Source of the DNA: Methylobacterium gnaphalii
Lineage (GTDB): Bacteria; Pseudomonadota; Alphaproteobacteria; Rhizobiales; Beijerinckiaceae
Length of the DNA: 64,000 nucleotides
Reading direction: 5' to 3'
NCBI RefSeq assembly: GCF_007992215.1
Contig: NZ_BJZV01000011.1
Coordinates: 1-64,000 of the forward strand
In this document: positions 8,613-16,600 of the stretch, in pieces
Layout of the letters: each line of letters opens with the position of its first letter
Position numbering within the stretch: position 1 is the stretch's first letter
Made by a program: the position numbers and the translations under genes
The notes under the pieces: generated by a model
What the model was told of the DNA's origin: nothing
Seen by the model: the letters and a program-made list of their open reading frames with translations, nothing else
Database searches by the model: none

Positions 8613-8903
8613 TCAGTTCGCCGAGATCTTGCTGACGTCGTACTCGAACTTGCCCGTCTTTTTAGCGTTCTCGACGCGCTGTTTGTTGCGCGCCTCCATC
8701 TGTTTGATGGACTCAGCCTGTTTGCTGAGCTCTTTCGGATCGTGCTTGGGGTCGTACTTGGACCCCGCCACCTTGTCGGGGAAGCCGGGTTTCGGCTCCC
8801 AGCAATTACCCGGGGCCTTGCACTTCTGGCCGTCATAGGCGGCCGCTGGCAGAGCCAGCGTCGAACCGATCACCAAGACCGCAGCATAAACAAGTGTCCG
8901 CAT
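8613..8903 (-). CDS. mxaI: MxaI, methanol dehydrogenase small (beta) subunit
   Basis: 96-residue precursor, giving a mature chain of about 74 residues after a signal peptide that ends LPAAA (cleavage about 22/23, mature start YDGQKC). The mature protein is lysine-rich with a long helix (DPKELSKQAESIKQMEARNK) and contains two cysteines near its N-terminus and one in GNCWEP. This is the classic small subunit that wraps around MxaF in the alpha2-beta2 enzyme. The ATG at 8903 follows GGAGGAG. It exists only with calcium-type enzymes, so it supports mxaF rather than xoxF for the large subunit. Confidence 0.96.
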   Translation of the reverse strand: MRTLVYAAVLVIGSTLALPAAAYDGQKCKAPGNCWEPKPGFPDKVAGSKYDPKHDPKELSKQAESIKQMEARNKQRVENAKKTGKFEYDVSKISAN

Positions 8904-8986
8904 GATCACTCCTCCGTCTCTTCCCACATTGCGACTCTGCTGCCGCTTATTCGCCGCTCTATTGGCGGCATACTCATCGAGAACGA

Positions 8987-9589
8987 TCATTGCTCCAGCG
9001 GCTTGCACTGGCCTTTCTCGTCCTTCGAGAAGTGTTTTCCTTCCTTGTATGGCTTGTAGTTTTTCTTCTGCTCAGCATTGAGCCAAACGGCATCTTGGAC
9101 TGGGCCTGTATAGAGGTGGCGGATCCAAGTGATGATCTGGAGGGCCTCGTCGGGATTGAGATCCTCGTTGTGCGGACCCATCATGCCGTTGGCGCCGCCC
9201 CAGATCGTCGAGAACAGGCCGACATCCGTCGTGTTGGAGGGATAGGTCCAATAATTGTCGTTGAGGCCCGGTCCGACCTTCCCTTCGGCAAGATGGCCGT
9301 GGCAGCCGGAACAAGAGGTGAGATAAAGGCTCTCGCCGTTCCGCAGGCACGACTTGTCACCGATATACTTGTTCTTGCCGGTCTGCTTGAAGTGCTTGAA
9401 CGCCTCGGTATCGCGTCCACCGGGCTTACCCTCATCAAGGTTCATGATCTCGCCGGTGATCGTATTCCGGAACTCGACGCCGGTAGTCGACGGACCCGTC
9501 TGCGGTTGAGCCAGCGCGGATGTCCCAAGCGAGGCCAACAAAACCGAACCAAGAAGAGCATACGCTGTTACTGTCACTGATCTGATCAT
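8987..9589 (-). CDS. mxaG: MxaG, cytochrome cL
   Basis: Periplasmic c-type cytochrome that takes electrons from methanol dehydrogenase. From the ATG at 9589 the precursor has 200 residues: a signal peptide (ALLGSVLLASLGTSALAQ), then a class I cytochrome domain with one haem-binding C93-S-G-C96-H97. Methionine-rich segments further on (NGMMGPH) may supply the sixth ligand. A longer reading frame to 9652 exists, but the added 21 residues are basic and not signal-like. It lies between mxaJ and mxaI as in all classical mxa clusters. Confidence 0.94.
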   Translation of the reverse strand: MIRSVTVTAYALLGSVLLASLGTSALAQPQTGPSTTGVEFRNTITGEIMNLDEGKPGGRDTEAFKHFKQTGKNKYIGDKSCLRNGESLYLTSCSGCHGHLAEGKVGPGLNDNYWTYPSNTTDVGLFSTIWGGANGMMGPHNEDLNPDEALQIITWIRHLYTGPVQDAVWLNAEQKKNYKPYKEGKHFSKDEKGQCKPLEQ

Positions 9590-9660
9590 CGTCTGTCCAT
9601 GTTTCGAATGCGTCGAGCCTCGACGGTTCGGGCGTCGCGGCAGGGGGCGCACCTGGGCCG

Positions 9661-10581
9661 TCAGTTCGAGACCGGCGCAGTCGGCACGCCCTCGTCCTTC
9701 AGGATCGCATCGATCCGCGGCTTCGCCTTGGCGATGCCGGCGTCGAGCGCGTCGCGCAGGGCCGCCTCGCCCTTCCGCACGCCCATGGACTGGTCGTAGC
9801 TCTGGGGCATCCGCTGGCCGTCGCTGCGCACGGTGTCGTCGGGCACCAGCGTCATGCGCAGGGGCGTGGTGGATTCCTTGACGTAGCGGCCCACCTCGGG
9901 TGCGAAGGCTACGGCGACGTCGGCCTTGTTGTTGACAACCTCGCTGACGATCCGGCCGGAATCTATTTGCGTGTACTGGTTGCGTGGGGCTCGGAAGTTA
10001 ACCAGTGAGTAGAGGTAGGCCATGTCCTCTTCGTAGCGGCCAATATCCTTGAGCATCGCCTCGCCGGGCGTGCCGAAGCCGACCACCATGTGGTCTACCG
10101 TCTTAAGGCGTGGATCAGCCCATGACTTGATGTCGAGGTCCTTGTCTGCGCGGGTGATGAAGACGTAGCCGGTGCGATAGTAAGGCTTGGTGGTGAGCAC
10201 CCGCGGATCGTCGCTGTCCAGCCCGACCACTACGTCGCAAAGCTTCTTCTCCAGCCCGTCGCGTACCAAGTAGATCGCGGCTTTCGCATGCCAGACAAAG
10301 ACCGGTTTGCGGCCCATGGCCTCGGCGACCGCAACGGCGATCTTGTTCTCGAGGCCTGATCCGTCTTTCATGGAGAGTGGGGGCTGCTTCTCGGAAGCGC
10401 AGATGCGCAGGACGGAAGGGTCGACGGGTGTGGCGTCCACGACCTTCGCGGGAGCCGTCGTGCTCTCGGATGGCGGAACCTGAGCCTCGGATTCGCCCGC
10501 GGCGATCGCTGAGCCAGATGCGAGGGCGAGAAGGGCTGCAGCTGACATCGCCGCGAATTGTCGTCCGGTGACGATCCACAT
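9661..10581 (-). CDS. mxaJ: MxaJ, periplasmic binding protein of the methanol oxidation system
   Basis: 306-residue exported protein of the family 3 solute-binding fold (amino-acid-binding type). A signal peptide (MSAAALLALASGSAIAAG) is followed by a two-lobed binding domain starting near LRICASEKQPPLSMKDGSGLENKIA, a typical first strand for this family. MxaJ is co-encoded with MxaF and MxaI and is needed for functional methanol dehydrogenase. A role in assembly or stabilisation is proposed, but the ligand is unclear. It starts about 145 bases after mxaF. Confidence 0.94.
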   Translation of the reverse strand: MWIVTGRQFAAMSAAALLALASGSAIAAGESEAQVPPSESTTAPAKVVDATPVDPSVLRICASEKQPPLSMKDGSGLENKIAVAVAEAMGRKPVFVWHAKAAIYLVRDGLEKKLCDVVVGLDSDDPRVLTTKPYYRTGYVFITRADKDLDIKSWADPRLKTVDHMVVGFGTPGEAMLKDIGRYEEDMAYLYSLVNFRAPRNQYTQIDSGRIVSEVVNNKADVAVAFAPEVGRYVKESTTPLRMTLVPDDTVRSDGQRMPQSYDQSMGVRKGEAALRDALDAGIAKAKPRIDAILKDEGVPTAPVSN

Positions 10582-10679
10582 GGTCGTTAAACCTGTTTCC
10601 GCGTTGATTTTATGTTGGAGTGGAGAGCGGGCCGGGATGGCGCTCCCAGTGACCCGTCTCTTCTGCTGTTCCGCGTAAG

Positions 10680-10709
10680 GCCCCGCCGGCCAGGAGTGAC
10701 CGGCGGAGC
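10680..10709 (-). other. Intercistronic hairpin between mxaF and mxaJ
   Basis: GCCCCGCCGG (10680-10689) and CCGGCGGAGC (10700-10709) form a 10-bp stem with one mismatch around a 10-base loop, in the only sizeable gap between mxaF and mxaJ. No T-run follows on the minus strand, so it is not a strong terminator. It could protect the 3' end of an mxaF-only transcript and so let the large subunit be made in excess; this is inferred. Confidence 0.55.
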
Positions 10710-10726
10710 TCCACCGTCAGGTCGAC

Positions 10727-12601
10727 TTACTTGGAAGCGAACTCACCGACGTTCGGGTCGTCGTAGGGGCCCTTGCCGTTGAGCGAGAACACCATCACGC
10801 CACCGCCCATCTGGGTGTAGTTGGCGAGCCTCTTGAAGGCACCGACCGCGCCGAGACCAGCGGTCGGATCCTGCAGGTCGAACACCAGGCCGACGCCCGG
10901 CCAGCCGCCGACGCCGTAATTGATAGCGACGTACTGCTCACCCTTGTGGGTGTAGGTGATCGGGTAGCCGATGGCGCCGGACGGTAGCTTGAACTTCCAG
11001 AGGAGGTCGCCGTTATCGGAGTCGCGCGCCTTGATGTAGCCGTCCAACGTTCCGTAGAGGACGATGTCGCCAGCCGTGGCCGTCGTTCCGCCCCACACGG
11101 CGAACCGCTCCATCTTCTCCCAGTTGAACTTGCCAGTGATCGCGTTGTAGCTCTTGATCTGGCCGAGTCCTTCGTAGTTCTGGCGGTCGCCCTTCGGACC
11201 CGGATACATGTTCAGCGTCGCGCCCACGAAGAACTGACCTGCGCGGTAAGGAAGCATGAAGGGCTCCCAATCCATGCAGATGTGATTGATGCCCATGAAG
11301 AAGGCTTGGCGCTTCGGGTCGTAGGAGTCGTGCCCCTGGTTGTGATAGCCCATTGCCGAAGGACAGATGTCCTTGGCGAGGTGGTCCATCCGGGTGCCGT
11401 ATTCCGGATCGCGCACCGGGGTGCCCGACTTCAGGTCAACCGACTTGAACACATTGACGGTGTCGTCGATCTTGTTGGCGGAGACCAGCGAGCCGTCGGT
11501 TCGGTCGAGCGTATAGACGATGCCGTTGCGGTCCGGGTGGGTGAGGAGCTTCCTCATTTTCCCATCCTTATCCTTCTGCTCGGACAACATCATTACGTTG
11601 ACGCCGGCATAGTCCCACTCATCGTGCGGGGTCTTCTGGTAGCCGAAATGCGCCTCGCCCGTATCAACGTCGCGGCCGAATATGGTCATGGTCCACTTGT
11701 TGTCGCCCGGACGCATGGTCTCGTTCCACGGTGCCGGATTACCTGTGCCGAAGTAGATCATGTTCGTGCCCGGATCGTAGGCGTACCAGCCCCAATTGGT
11801 GCCGCCGCCAATCTTCCAGGCGTCGCCCTCCCAGGTCGCGGTGCCAAGGCCCTTCTGGCCATAATGGGCGTTCTTCACGTTGAAGTCGTCGGCCAGCAGC
11901 AGGTCCTTATCCGGACCGGTTGCGTAGGCGCGCCAGACCTGGGCGCCCGTCTTCACGTCGTAGGCGGTTAGATAGCCGCGCACGCCGAGTTCGGCACCCG
12001 AGGAACCAACGATCACCTTGTCCTTCACGACATAAGGCGCGATCGTCAGGGTAGAGCCGACCTTGATGTCTGAGTTCTCGACCTTCCACACGGTCTCACC
12101 GGTCTGCGCGTTGAGCGCCACGACGTGACCGTCGAGCTGAGTCTTCAAGATAAGCGCCGGGCTCTTGCCGTCACCCGGGTAGTAGGCGAGACCGCGGTTG
12201 ACGAGGTCGCAACATGCCACGGCGCGGGCAGCCGGGTTCTGCTTCGGCTTGTCCTGCCACAGGATGTGACCCGGATCATCAAGACCTAGGGCGAAGGTGT
12301 AGTTCGGGAACGAGGTATGAATGTACATCTTGCCGTCGACAACGAGCGGCGCACCCTCGTGACCGTTGAGCAGTCCTGTCGAGAACGTCCAGGACACTCG
12401 GAGATCCTTCACGTTACTCTTATTGATCTGTTTCAACTCGCTGTAATTGTTCGAGTCGTAGTTCTTGCCGGGCATCACCCAATTATCGTCGCTCTTCGAT
12501 AGTTCGACGAGTTTGTCATCGGCCGCGGCGGCGATGCTGGACCCAGCGATCGACGCGAGCGCCATCACCGCCAAAGAAACCGAATTCAAAAGTCTGCTCA
12601 T
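10727..12601 (-). CDS. mxaF: MxaF, PQQ- and calcium-dependent methanol dehydrogenase large subunit
   Basis: Catalytic subunit that oxidises methanol to formaldehyde in the periplasm, passing electrons to MxaG. The ATG at 12601 follows AGGAG and gives 624 residues with a signal peptide ending SIAAAADD. The chain is an eight-bladed PQQ quinoprotein propeller with the adjacent cysteine pair ([11 protein letters not shown]) that forms the disulfide over PQQ. The catalytic aspartate is D330 in EWDYAG. Residue 332 is alanine, whereas lanthanide-dependent XoxF enzymes have an extra aspartate there, so this is the calcium enzyme. The sequence is closely similar to the M. extorquens protein as I recall it. 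First gene of the cluster. Confidence 0.98.
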   Translation of the reverse strand: MSRLLNSVSLAVMALASIAGSSIAAAADDKLVELSKSDDNWVMPGKNYDSNNYSELKQINKSNVKDLRVSWTFSTGLLNGHEGAPLVVDGKMYIHTSFPNYTFALGLDDPGHILWQDKPKQNPAARAVACCDLVNRGLAYYPGDGKSPALILKTQLDGHVVALNAQTGETVWKVENSDIKVGSTLTIAPYVVKDKVIVGSSGAELGVRGYLTAYDVKTGAQVWRAYATGPDKDLLLADDFNVKNAHYGQKGLGTATWEGDAWKIGGGTNWGWYAYDPGTNMIYFGTGNPAPWNETMRPGDNKWTMTIFGRDVDTGEAHFGYQKTPHDEWDYAGVNVMMLSEQKDKDGKMRKLLTHPDRNGIVYTLDRTDGSLVSANKIDDTVNVFKSVDLKSGTPVRDPEYGTRMDHLAKDICPSAMGYHNQGHDSYDPKRQAFFMGINHICMDWEPFMLPYRAGQFFVGATLNMYPGPKGDRQNYEGLGQIKSYNAITGKFNWEKMERFAVWGGTTATAGDIVLYGTLDGYIKARDSDNGDLLWKFKLPSGAIGYPITYTHKGEQYVAINYGVGGWPGVGLVFDLQDPTAGLGAVGAFKRLANYTQMGGGVMVFSLNGKGPYDDPNVGEFASK

Positions 12602-12712
12602 CCTGCGTCTCCTAGCCTGTCCGCCCCGTCTTTCGACCTTGCGGTCATGCGTGGCTATTTCCCTCAGGGCCGGAAGCACATCTCAGTCAACAACCGCTTT
12701 TCAATCTCGATC

Positions 12713-12746
12713 AATAAGACCACGATAAGAATAGCATTGTCTTATG
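12713..12746. promoter_or_regulatory. ATAAGA repeat boxes in the mxaF leader
   Basis: On the plus strand ATAAGA occurs at about 12714-12719 and again at 12725-12730, and its exact inverse TCTTAT occurs at 12740-12745. The last two form a perfect 6-bp inverted repeat spaced by 9 bases. The boxes lie about 25-55 bases downstream of the predicted mxaF transcription start. They could be a binding site for a response regulator such as MxaB or part of a leader RNA structure. No function is proven. Confidence 0.45.
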
Positions 12747-12776
12747 AGATTTTTATTACTGCTTCACGTCCAGTTA

Positions 12777-12806
12777 TTTCTAGACAACAGATTGGGTAGA
12801 AGTCTT
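12777..12806 (-). promoter_or_regulatory. mxaF promoter candidate (AAGACT-18-TAGAAA)
   Basis: On the minus strand AAGACT (12806-12801) is followed after 18 bases by TAGAAA (12782-12777). The published consensus for methanol-inducible promoters of Methylobacterium is AAGACA, 16-18 bases, TAGAAA, so only one base differs. Transcription would start near 12770, leaving a leader of about 170 bases before the mxaF ATG, in keeping with the long leader known for this gene. Confidence 0.7.
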
Positions 12807-13100
12807 TAGAACCTTCGACATTTATGAGCAGGTGAATTTGGCATCCGAGACCAGTGCAATGCGCAACTTCGCTTTTCCGGTTCACCGAGCTTGACGCTTC
12901 GCGCCGTGCATCGCACGACTTTGCGTGACAGCTGACGTGCGATGTTCGAAGCGGCAGTGTGGAGGGGCTATGCTGCCACGGCTAGGCGAGGAACGATGTC
13001 TAGCAAGGATGCGAGAGCTTCGCGGAAGCGAAATTTTATCTTGGGCGCAATGCTTCGCTAGATTTTCTTCATAAAAACTTGGATCGGACACGCAAGTGCA
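12807..13100. other. Intergenic region between mxaF promoter and protease gene
   Basis: Region without a convincing gene between the minus-strand mxaF promoter and the plus-strand protease. It probably holds upstream activator sites for mxaF and the promoter of the protease gene. Composition is more AT-rich than the flanking genes (for example around 13050-13085). A minus-strand reading frame of 69 codons at 12882-13091 has no recognisable features. Confidence 0.5.
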
Positions 13101-13946
13101 ATGCCGCAGCGCAATGTCGACCAGTTTCTACGTGCAGTAGTCGGTCAGGCCGTCCTTGCCGGACTGGGCCTTATTGGCTCGTTAAGCTGCGGAGTAGCCG
13201 TAGCCGCACTTTATCCGCACGATGGTCGGCGTGACATGACAGGCGCCGACATCCAGCGCTACCACGGAGCTGGCGTATTATTTTGTCGGCGTCCGGATGG
13301 AGTACCGCAAAAGGCCGCAGCGGCTTGGCTGATCGGCAATCCATCCTTGGTCGTCATGAATGCCCATAATTTCCGCAATCGGAGGATGGAGACGACGCGC
13401 AACGTCGCTGACTGCTACTTCCAGATCGGCGGCCGCAACTACAATTTTGATCCAGGCAGCCTGCGCCTTGGCACGCCGCCGCACGCCCGCTCTCTGCACA
13501 TCACCGATGATTGGGCGTTGCTGCGGCTATCTGAGCCGGCAGTGGGGATCCCGCCGCAGCCTGTCCCAGATGCTCCCTCTTTGCCGACCGGCGTTGGAGA
13601 ATTGCCGGTGATCATGGTGTCGCCGGGCGGTCACGAGAATTACCGGGGGCCGAGCAGCATCGAGACTTGCTTCATTCGGCAGATCGACCCGCCGAGCGAG
13701 GATGAGATCCGGCGCGTGCGTCACGACTGCAACGACGGCTATGGTGGCTCCGGCTCGGGCCTGTTTGACGCGACCGGCCGTATGCTCGCCATGCAGAGCG
13801 CCTCCCTCTCGATGAACTCGCGCCGCTCCTTCGACATTGAGTTCCACTACGGCTCGGCACTTCTCTTTGAAGGTGAGCTTCTGTCCGCGATCCGACAGGA
13901 AGTCGGAGCTTTGGCGTCCCCTCCGAGCTCTCCTGTCAGCCGCTAG
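13101..13946 (+). CDS. Trypsin-like serine protease, exported
   Basis: 281 residues. A hydrophobic N-terminal segment (VVGQAVLAGLGLIGSLSCGVAVAAL) looks like a signal peptide or anchor. The mature part has a trypsin-fold catalytic triad: H89 in MNAHNF, D136 or D137 in ITDDWAL, and the nucleophile S217 in YGGSGSGLF, a GxSGS form of the usual GDSGG. Cysteines in FCRR, VADCYF, ETCF and HDCND may form two disulfides. It stands alone between noncoding stretches. The substrate is unknown and there is no sign of a link to methanol oxidation beyond position. The start ATG at 13101 has no clear ribosome-binding site. Confidence 0.75.
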   Translation: MPQRNVDQFLRAVVGQAVLAGLGLIGSLSCGVAVAALYPHDGRRDMTGADIQRYHGAGVLFCRRPDGVPQKAAAAWLIGNPSLVVMNAHNFRNRRMETTRNVADCYFQIGGRNYNFDPGSLRLGTPPHARSLHITDDWALLRLSEPAVGIPPQPVPDAPSLPTGVGELPVIMVSPGGHENYRGPSSIETCFIRQIDPPSEDEIRRVRHDCNDGYGGSGSGLFDATGRMLAMQSASLSMNSRRSFDIEFHYGSALLFEGELLSAIRQEVGALASPPSSPVSR

Positions 13947-14838
13947 TCGAGACTATGCCGTCAGCGTTCAACGGCTGATACGCCGTCGCACGCCTTTTTG
14001 AGCAGAATGCCAAGACAAGAGTTGAAGTACGTCCGACCTTGCGGTGGAAGGGCGGCCTAGAGCACTCTACTGGGAGTGGCCGTTCTACCTTCGATCAGCT
14101 ATCGCTGAACGTGGATTGTCCACTTATTGAAGTTGGCGACGGACGGCGGACTGGCAAACATCCACCCAACCCGGTCAACGAGCATACGGCATCTGTGTCC
14201 GCTTCCGGAAAGGTGCTGACCCTCGCTGAACGGCGGCGATGGGCGCTGAGCGGTCAGACAGCCGTCTGGCAAATGACTGATTCCAGGCAGCCCGTGATCG
14301 ACCAAGAGCGGCGCAGTGCGTCGACCACAGCCAATTCAGGAATGCCCAATCCTCTCCGGTCAAAGCCTAGAGGTAGCCTAGCTACATTCGGCCGGAGCCA
14401 GCCCTTAAACGCGCCCGGTCAGTTGTCTTTCAATCTCCGAGATCCGGGGTGGCGCGGACTTCTCTTACTATTTATCTAGCAATATCAATGACATATGTGT
14501 TCGCAGTTTTATTCTGATTGGCGCGCCACTCCTATAAAATTGTGAACACCGGGCTTGCTGGACCTCTCGATCGGCGGCGTCCAACGATTGCACGCTGTAT
14601 AGTCTCGGTCGCCACGAATACAGGCGCGACTAAGTTGCGCGGGCTCCGGAAGATACTGAGCTGCACATTTAGACATCTAAATCTGCAGTACTGCGCATGG
14701 GATGCGACGATCTGGTCGATGGCATCATCGCCCCTCACGGTACTGAGTTTTCACCGTTCAGATTGAGTTGGCCGGCGCGTTGATGGTGATCATCCGGCGA
14801 TGGACTTCAGGTGTGCCGAGCGCGGCCATTTCAGCGAC
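13947..14838. other. Noncoding stretch, possibly decayed sequence
   Basis: About 890 bases with no gene I can support. Several short open frames on both strands (for example 146 codons at 14039-14479, plus) have no recognisable motifs, atypical composition and no ribosome-binding sites. The AT content rises near 14460-14530. It may be the remnant of a mobile element or lost gene, but no terminal inverted repeats or transposase motifs were found. Confidence 0.4.
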
Positions 14839-15729
14839 CTAGCTGACCAGAAAGGTCTCAAGCGCGGCCAAGACGAGGTCCGGGCGCTCCTCCTGCAAGG
14901 TGTGTCCGCAATCCAGCGCGTGACCTTGAACGTCGCGCGCCTTGTCCCGCCAAGTCGCCAGCACATCGTAGGTGCGCCCGACGGTGCCCTTCGCGCCCCA
15001 CAGCGCTAGCAGAGGTATCTCGATCCGCTTATCCGCATCGGCCGCGTCGTGTTCCAGATCGATCGTCGCCGCAGCTCGATAATCCTCACAGATGGCGTGA
15101 CGGGTCGCCGGATCGCTGTAGACGCGCAGGTACTCGGCAAAGAGCTCCGGCGTGGGAGATCCTGGCGTCTTCGATTGGCCCTCGACATGGGTGCGCAGGA
15201 AGAATTCCGGATCGGCCGCGATGAGCCGTTCCGGCAGTGGCGCGGGCTGGATCAGGAAGAACCACCAGAAGTAGGCGGTGGCGAAGGCCTTATCGGTGCG
15301 CTCGTACATCGTTGCCGTAGGAGCAATGTCGAATACCGCGATCCGGCTGACGGTCTGCGGATGATCAAGCGCTAGGCGATGAGCAACGCGGCCGCCACGG
15401 TCATGTCCGACCAGCGAAAAACGCTCGTGGCCTAGGGCGCACATGAGTGCTACGGCGTCGGCTGCCATCGCGCGTTTGGAATAGTTCACGTGCCGCTCGC
15501 CACCCTCGGGCTTGTCCGAGTCGCCGTAGCCGCGCAGGTCCATCGCCACGACGTTGAAGCGCTCGGCGAGCTTCGGCGCGACAGCGTGCCAAGTCGCATG
15601 CGTCTGCGGATGCCCGTGCAGGAGCAGCAGGGGCGGTCCCGAGCCGCCGACGGCGGCGTGGATGCGGATGCCGTTCGCGTCAATGTCGCGAAGTTCGAAA
15701 CCTGCGAGGAAGCGATCCGTGTCTGCCAT
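14839..15729 (-). CDS. Alpha/beta hydrolase, fluoroacetate/haloacetate dehalogenase-like
   Basis: 296-residue alpha/beta hydrolase. The oxyanion-hole motif is HGHPQTH and the nucleophile elbow is GHD110-R111-GG-R114. The catalytic histidine is H276 (CGHTLQEE). In the well-studied fluoroacetate dehalogenase of Rhodopseudomonas the nucleophile is also D110 with carboxylate-binding R111 and R114, so the key residues match in type and position. A cap domain with an aromatic-rich stretch (AYFWWFFLIQPAP) fits the same group. It would hydrolyse haloacetates to glycolate; epoxide or other substrates remain possible. Monocistronic. Confidence 0.8.
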   Translation of the reverse strand: MADTDRFLAGFELRDIDANGIRIHAAVGGSGPPLLLLHGHPQTHATWHAVAPKLAERFNVVAMDLRGYGDSDKPEGGERHVNYSKRAMAADAVALMCALGHERFSLVGHDRGGRVAHRLALDHPQTVSRIAVFDIAPTATMYERTDKAFATAYFWWFFLIQPAPLPERLIAADPEFFLRTHVEGQSKTPGSPTPELFAEYLRVYSDPATRHAICEDYRAAATIDLEHDAADADKRIEIPLLALWGAKGTVGRTYDVLATWRDKARDVQGHALDCGHTLQEERPDLVLAALETFLVS

Positions 15730-15968
15730 CGTTCGATCCTAGCCTCGGAGCCACGGCTGAGCGGCATGGTACCGCTGTTTGAAGGATCTGACCGCGGTAG
15801 CTTGATCGCGCGGGTAGTGCCGTCCGCGTCGAAGCCCAGACCAGCACGGCCTCGCGCCTGGCCGTTACTCGTTGCCTGCAAGGACCCAAGACGCCGACTC
15901 TGCGCTGGATCCAATCGAGCACTAGCTTAGAGGTCATGGCAATCCTGCCCGCTTGACCTGCGAACGAT

Positions 15969-16502
15969 ATGCCCATGCCGCTCTACTCGCTCGACGACAT
16001 CGTACCGGTCCTCGAAGACAAGACCGTTTGGATCGCTCCGGGCGCCCATGTGATCGGCCGCGTGCGCCTTGGCGCCGGCGCGAGCATCTGGTTCGGAGCC
16101 GTCCTGCGCGGTGACAACGAGGAGATGCGGATCGGCGCAGGTAGCAACATTCAGGACGGAGCCGTCCTGCACTCGGATCCCGGGTTCCCACTCACCATCG
16201 GCGCCGGAGTCACCGTTGGTCATCGAGCGATCGTCCATGGATGTACGGTCGGCGCGAATTCGCTGATTGGCATGGGAGCCACGGTACTGAATGGGGCCCG
16301 GATCGGCCGACACTGCATCGTCGGCGCCAATGCGCTTGTGAAGGAGGGCGCCGAGTTTCCGGATAACAGCCTGATCGTCGGTATGCCGGCGAAGGCCATC
16401 CGCAACCTCGATTCCGCCAGCGCCGAGGATCTGCGCGCCCTTGCCGAACGGTATGTGGCCAGAGCTGGCCAGTATGCTAAGAGCCTCGCACTCCACGAGT
16501 AA
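15969..16502 (+). CDS. Gamma-class carbonic anhydrase-like protein
   Basis: 177-residue left-handed beta-helix protein made of hexapeptide repeats (IGRVRLGAGASIWFGAVLRGD...). The three zinc-binding histidines of the gamma-carbonic anhydrase family are present in VLHSD and in the pair GHRAIVHGC. It would interconvert CO2 and bicarbonate in the cytoplasm as a trimer; some family members are inactive or serve as scaffolds. ATGs at 15969 and 15975 are both possible starts. No operon partner: the next gene begins 98 bases on and is an exporter. Confidence 0.88.
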   Translation: MPMPLYSLDDIVPVLEDKTVWIAPGAHVIGRVRLGAGASIWFGAVLRGDNEEMRIGAGSNIQDGAVLHSDPGFPLTIGAGVTVGHRAIVHGCTVGANSLIGMGATVLNGARIGRHCIVGANALVKEGAEFPDNSLIVGMPAKAIRNLDSASAEDLRALAERYVARAGQYAKSLALHE

Positions 16503-16600
16503 TCGTCCAGACAACACTGGGCCCAACCGCCTGCTGCGCCCCATGAATTAAGCCGGGGAGGGGTGGCCAGGTTTCTCATGCCCAACGAGGCTGCACCGAC

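Noticed and set aside
10727..12601. Large subunit could be lanthanide-dependent XoxF
   Set aside because: The residue two after the catalytic aspartate is alanine (EWDYAG), not aspartate, and mxaI and mxaG are encoded in the same cluster.
12882..13091. 69-codon minus-strand open frame upstream of mxaF
   Set aside because: No ribosome-binding site, no recognisable features and it lies in the probable control region.
14039..14479. 146-codon open frame that might be a gene or transposase remnant
   Set aside because: No start signal, no motif and unusual composition; no terminal repeats nearby.
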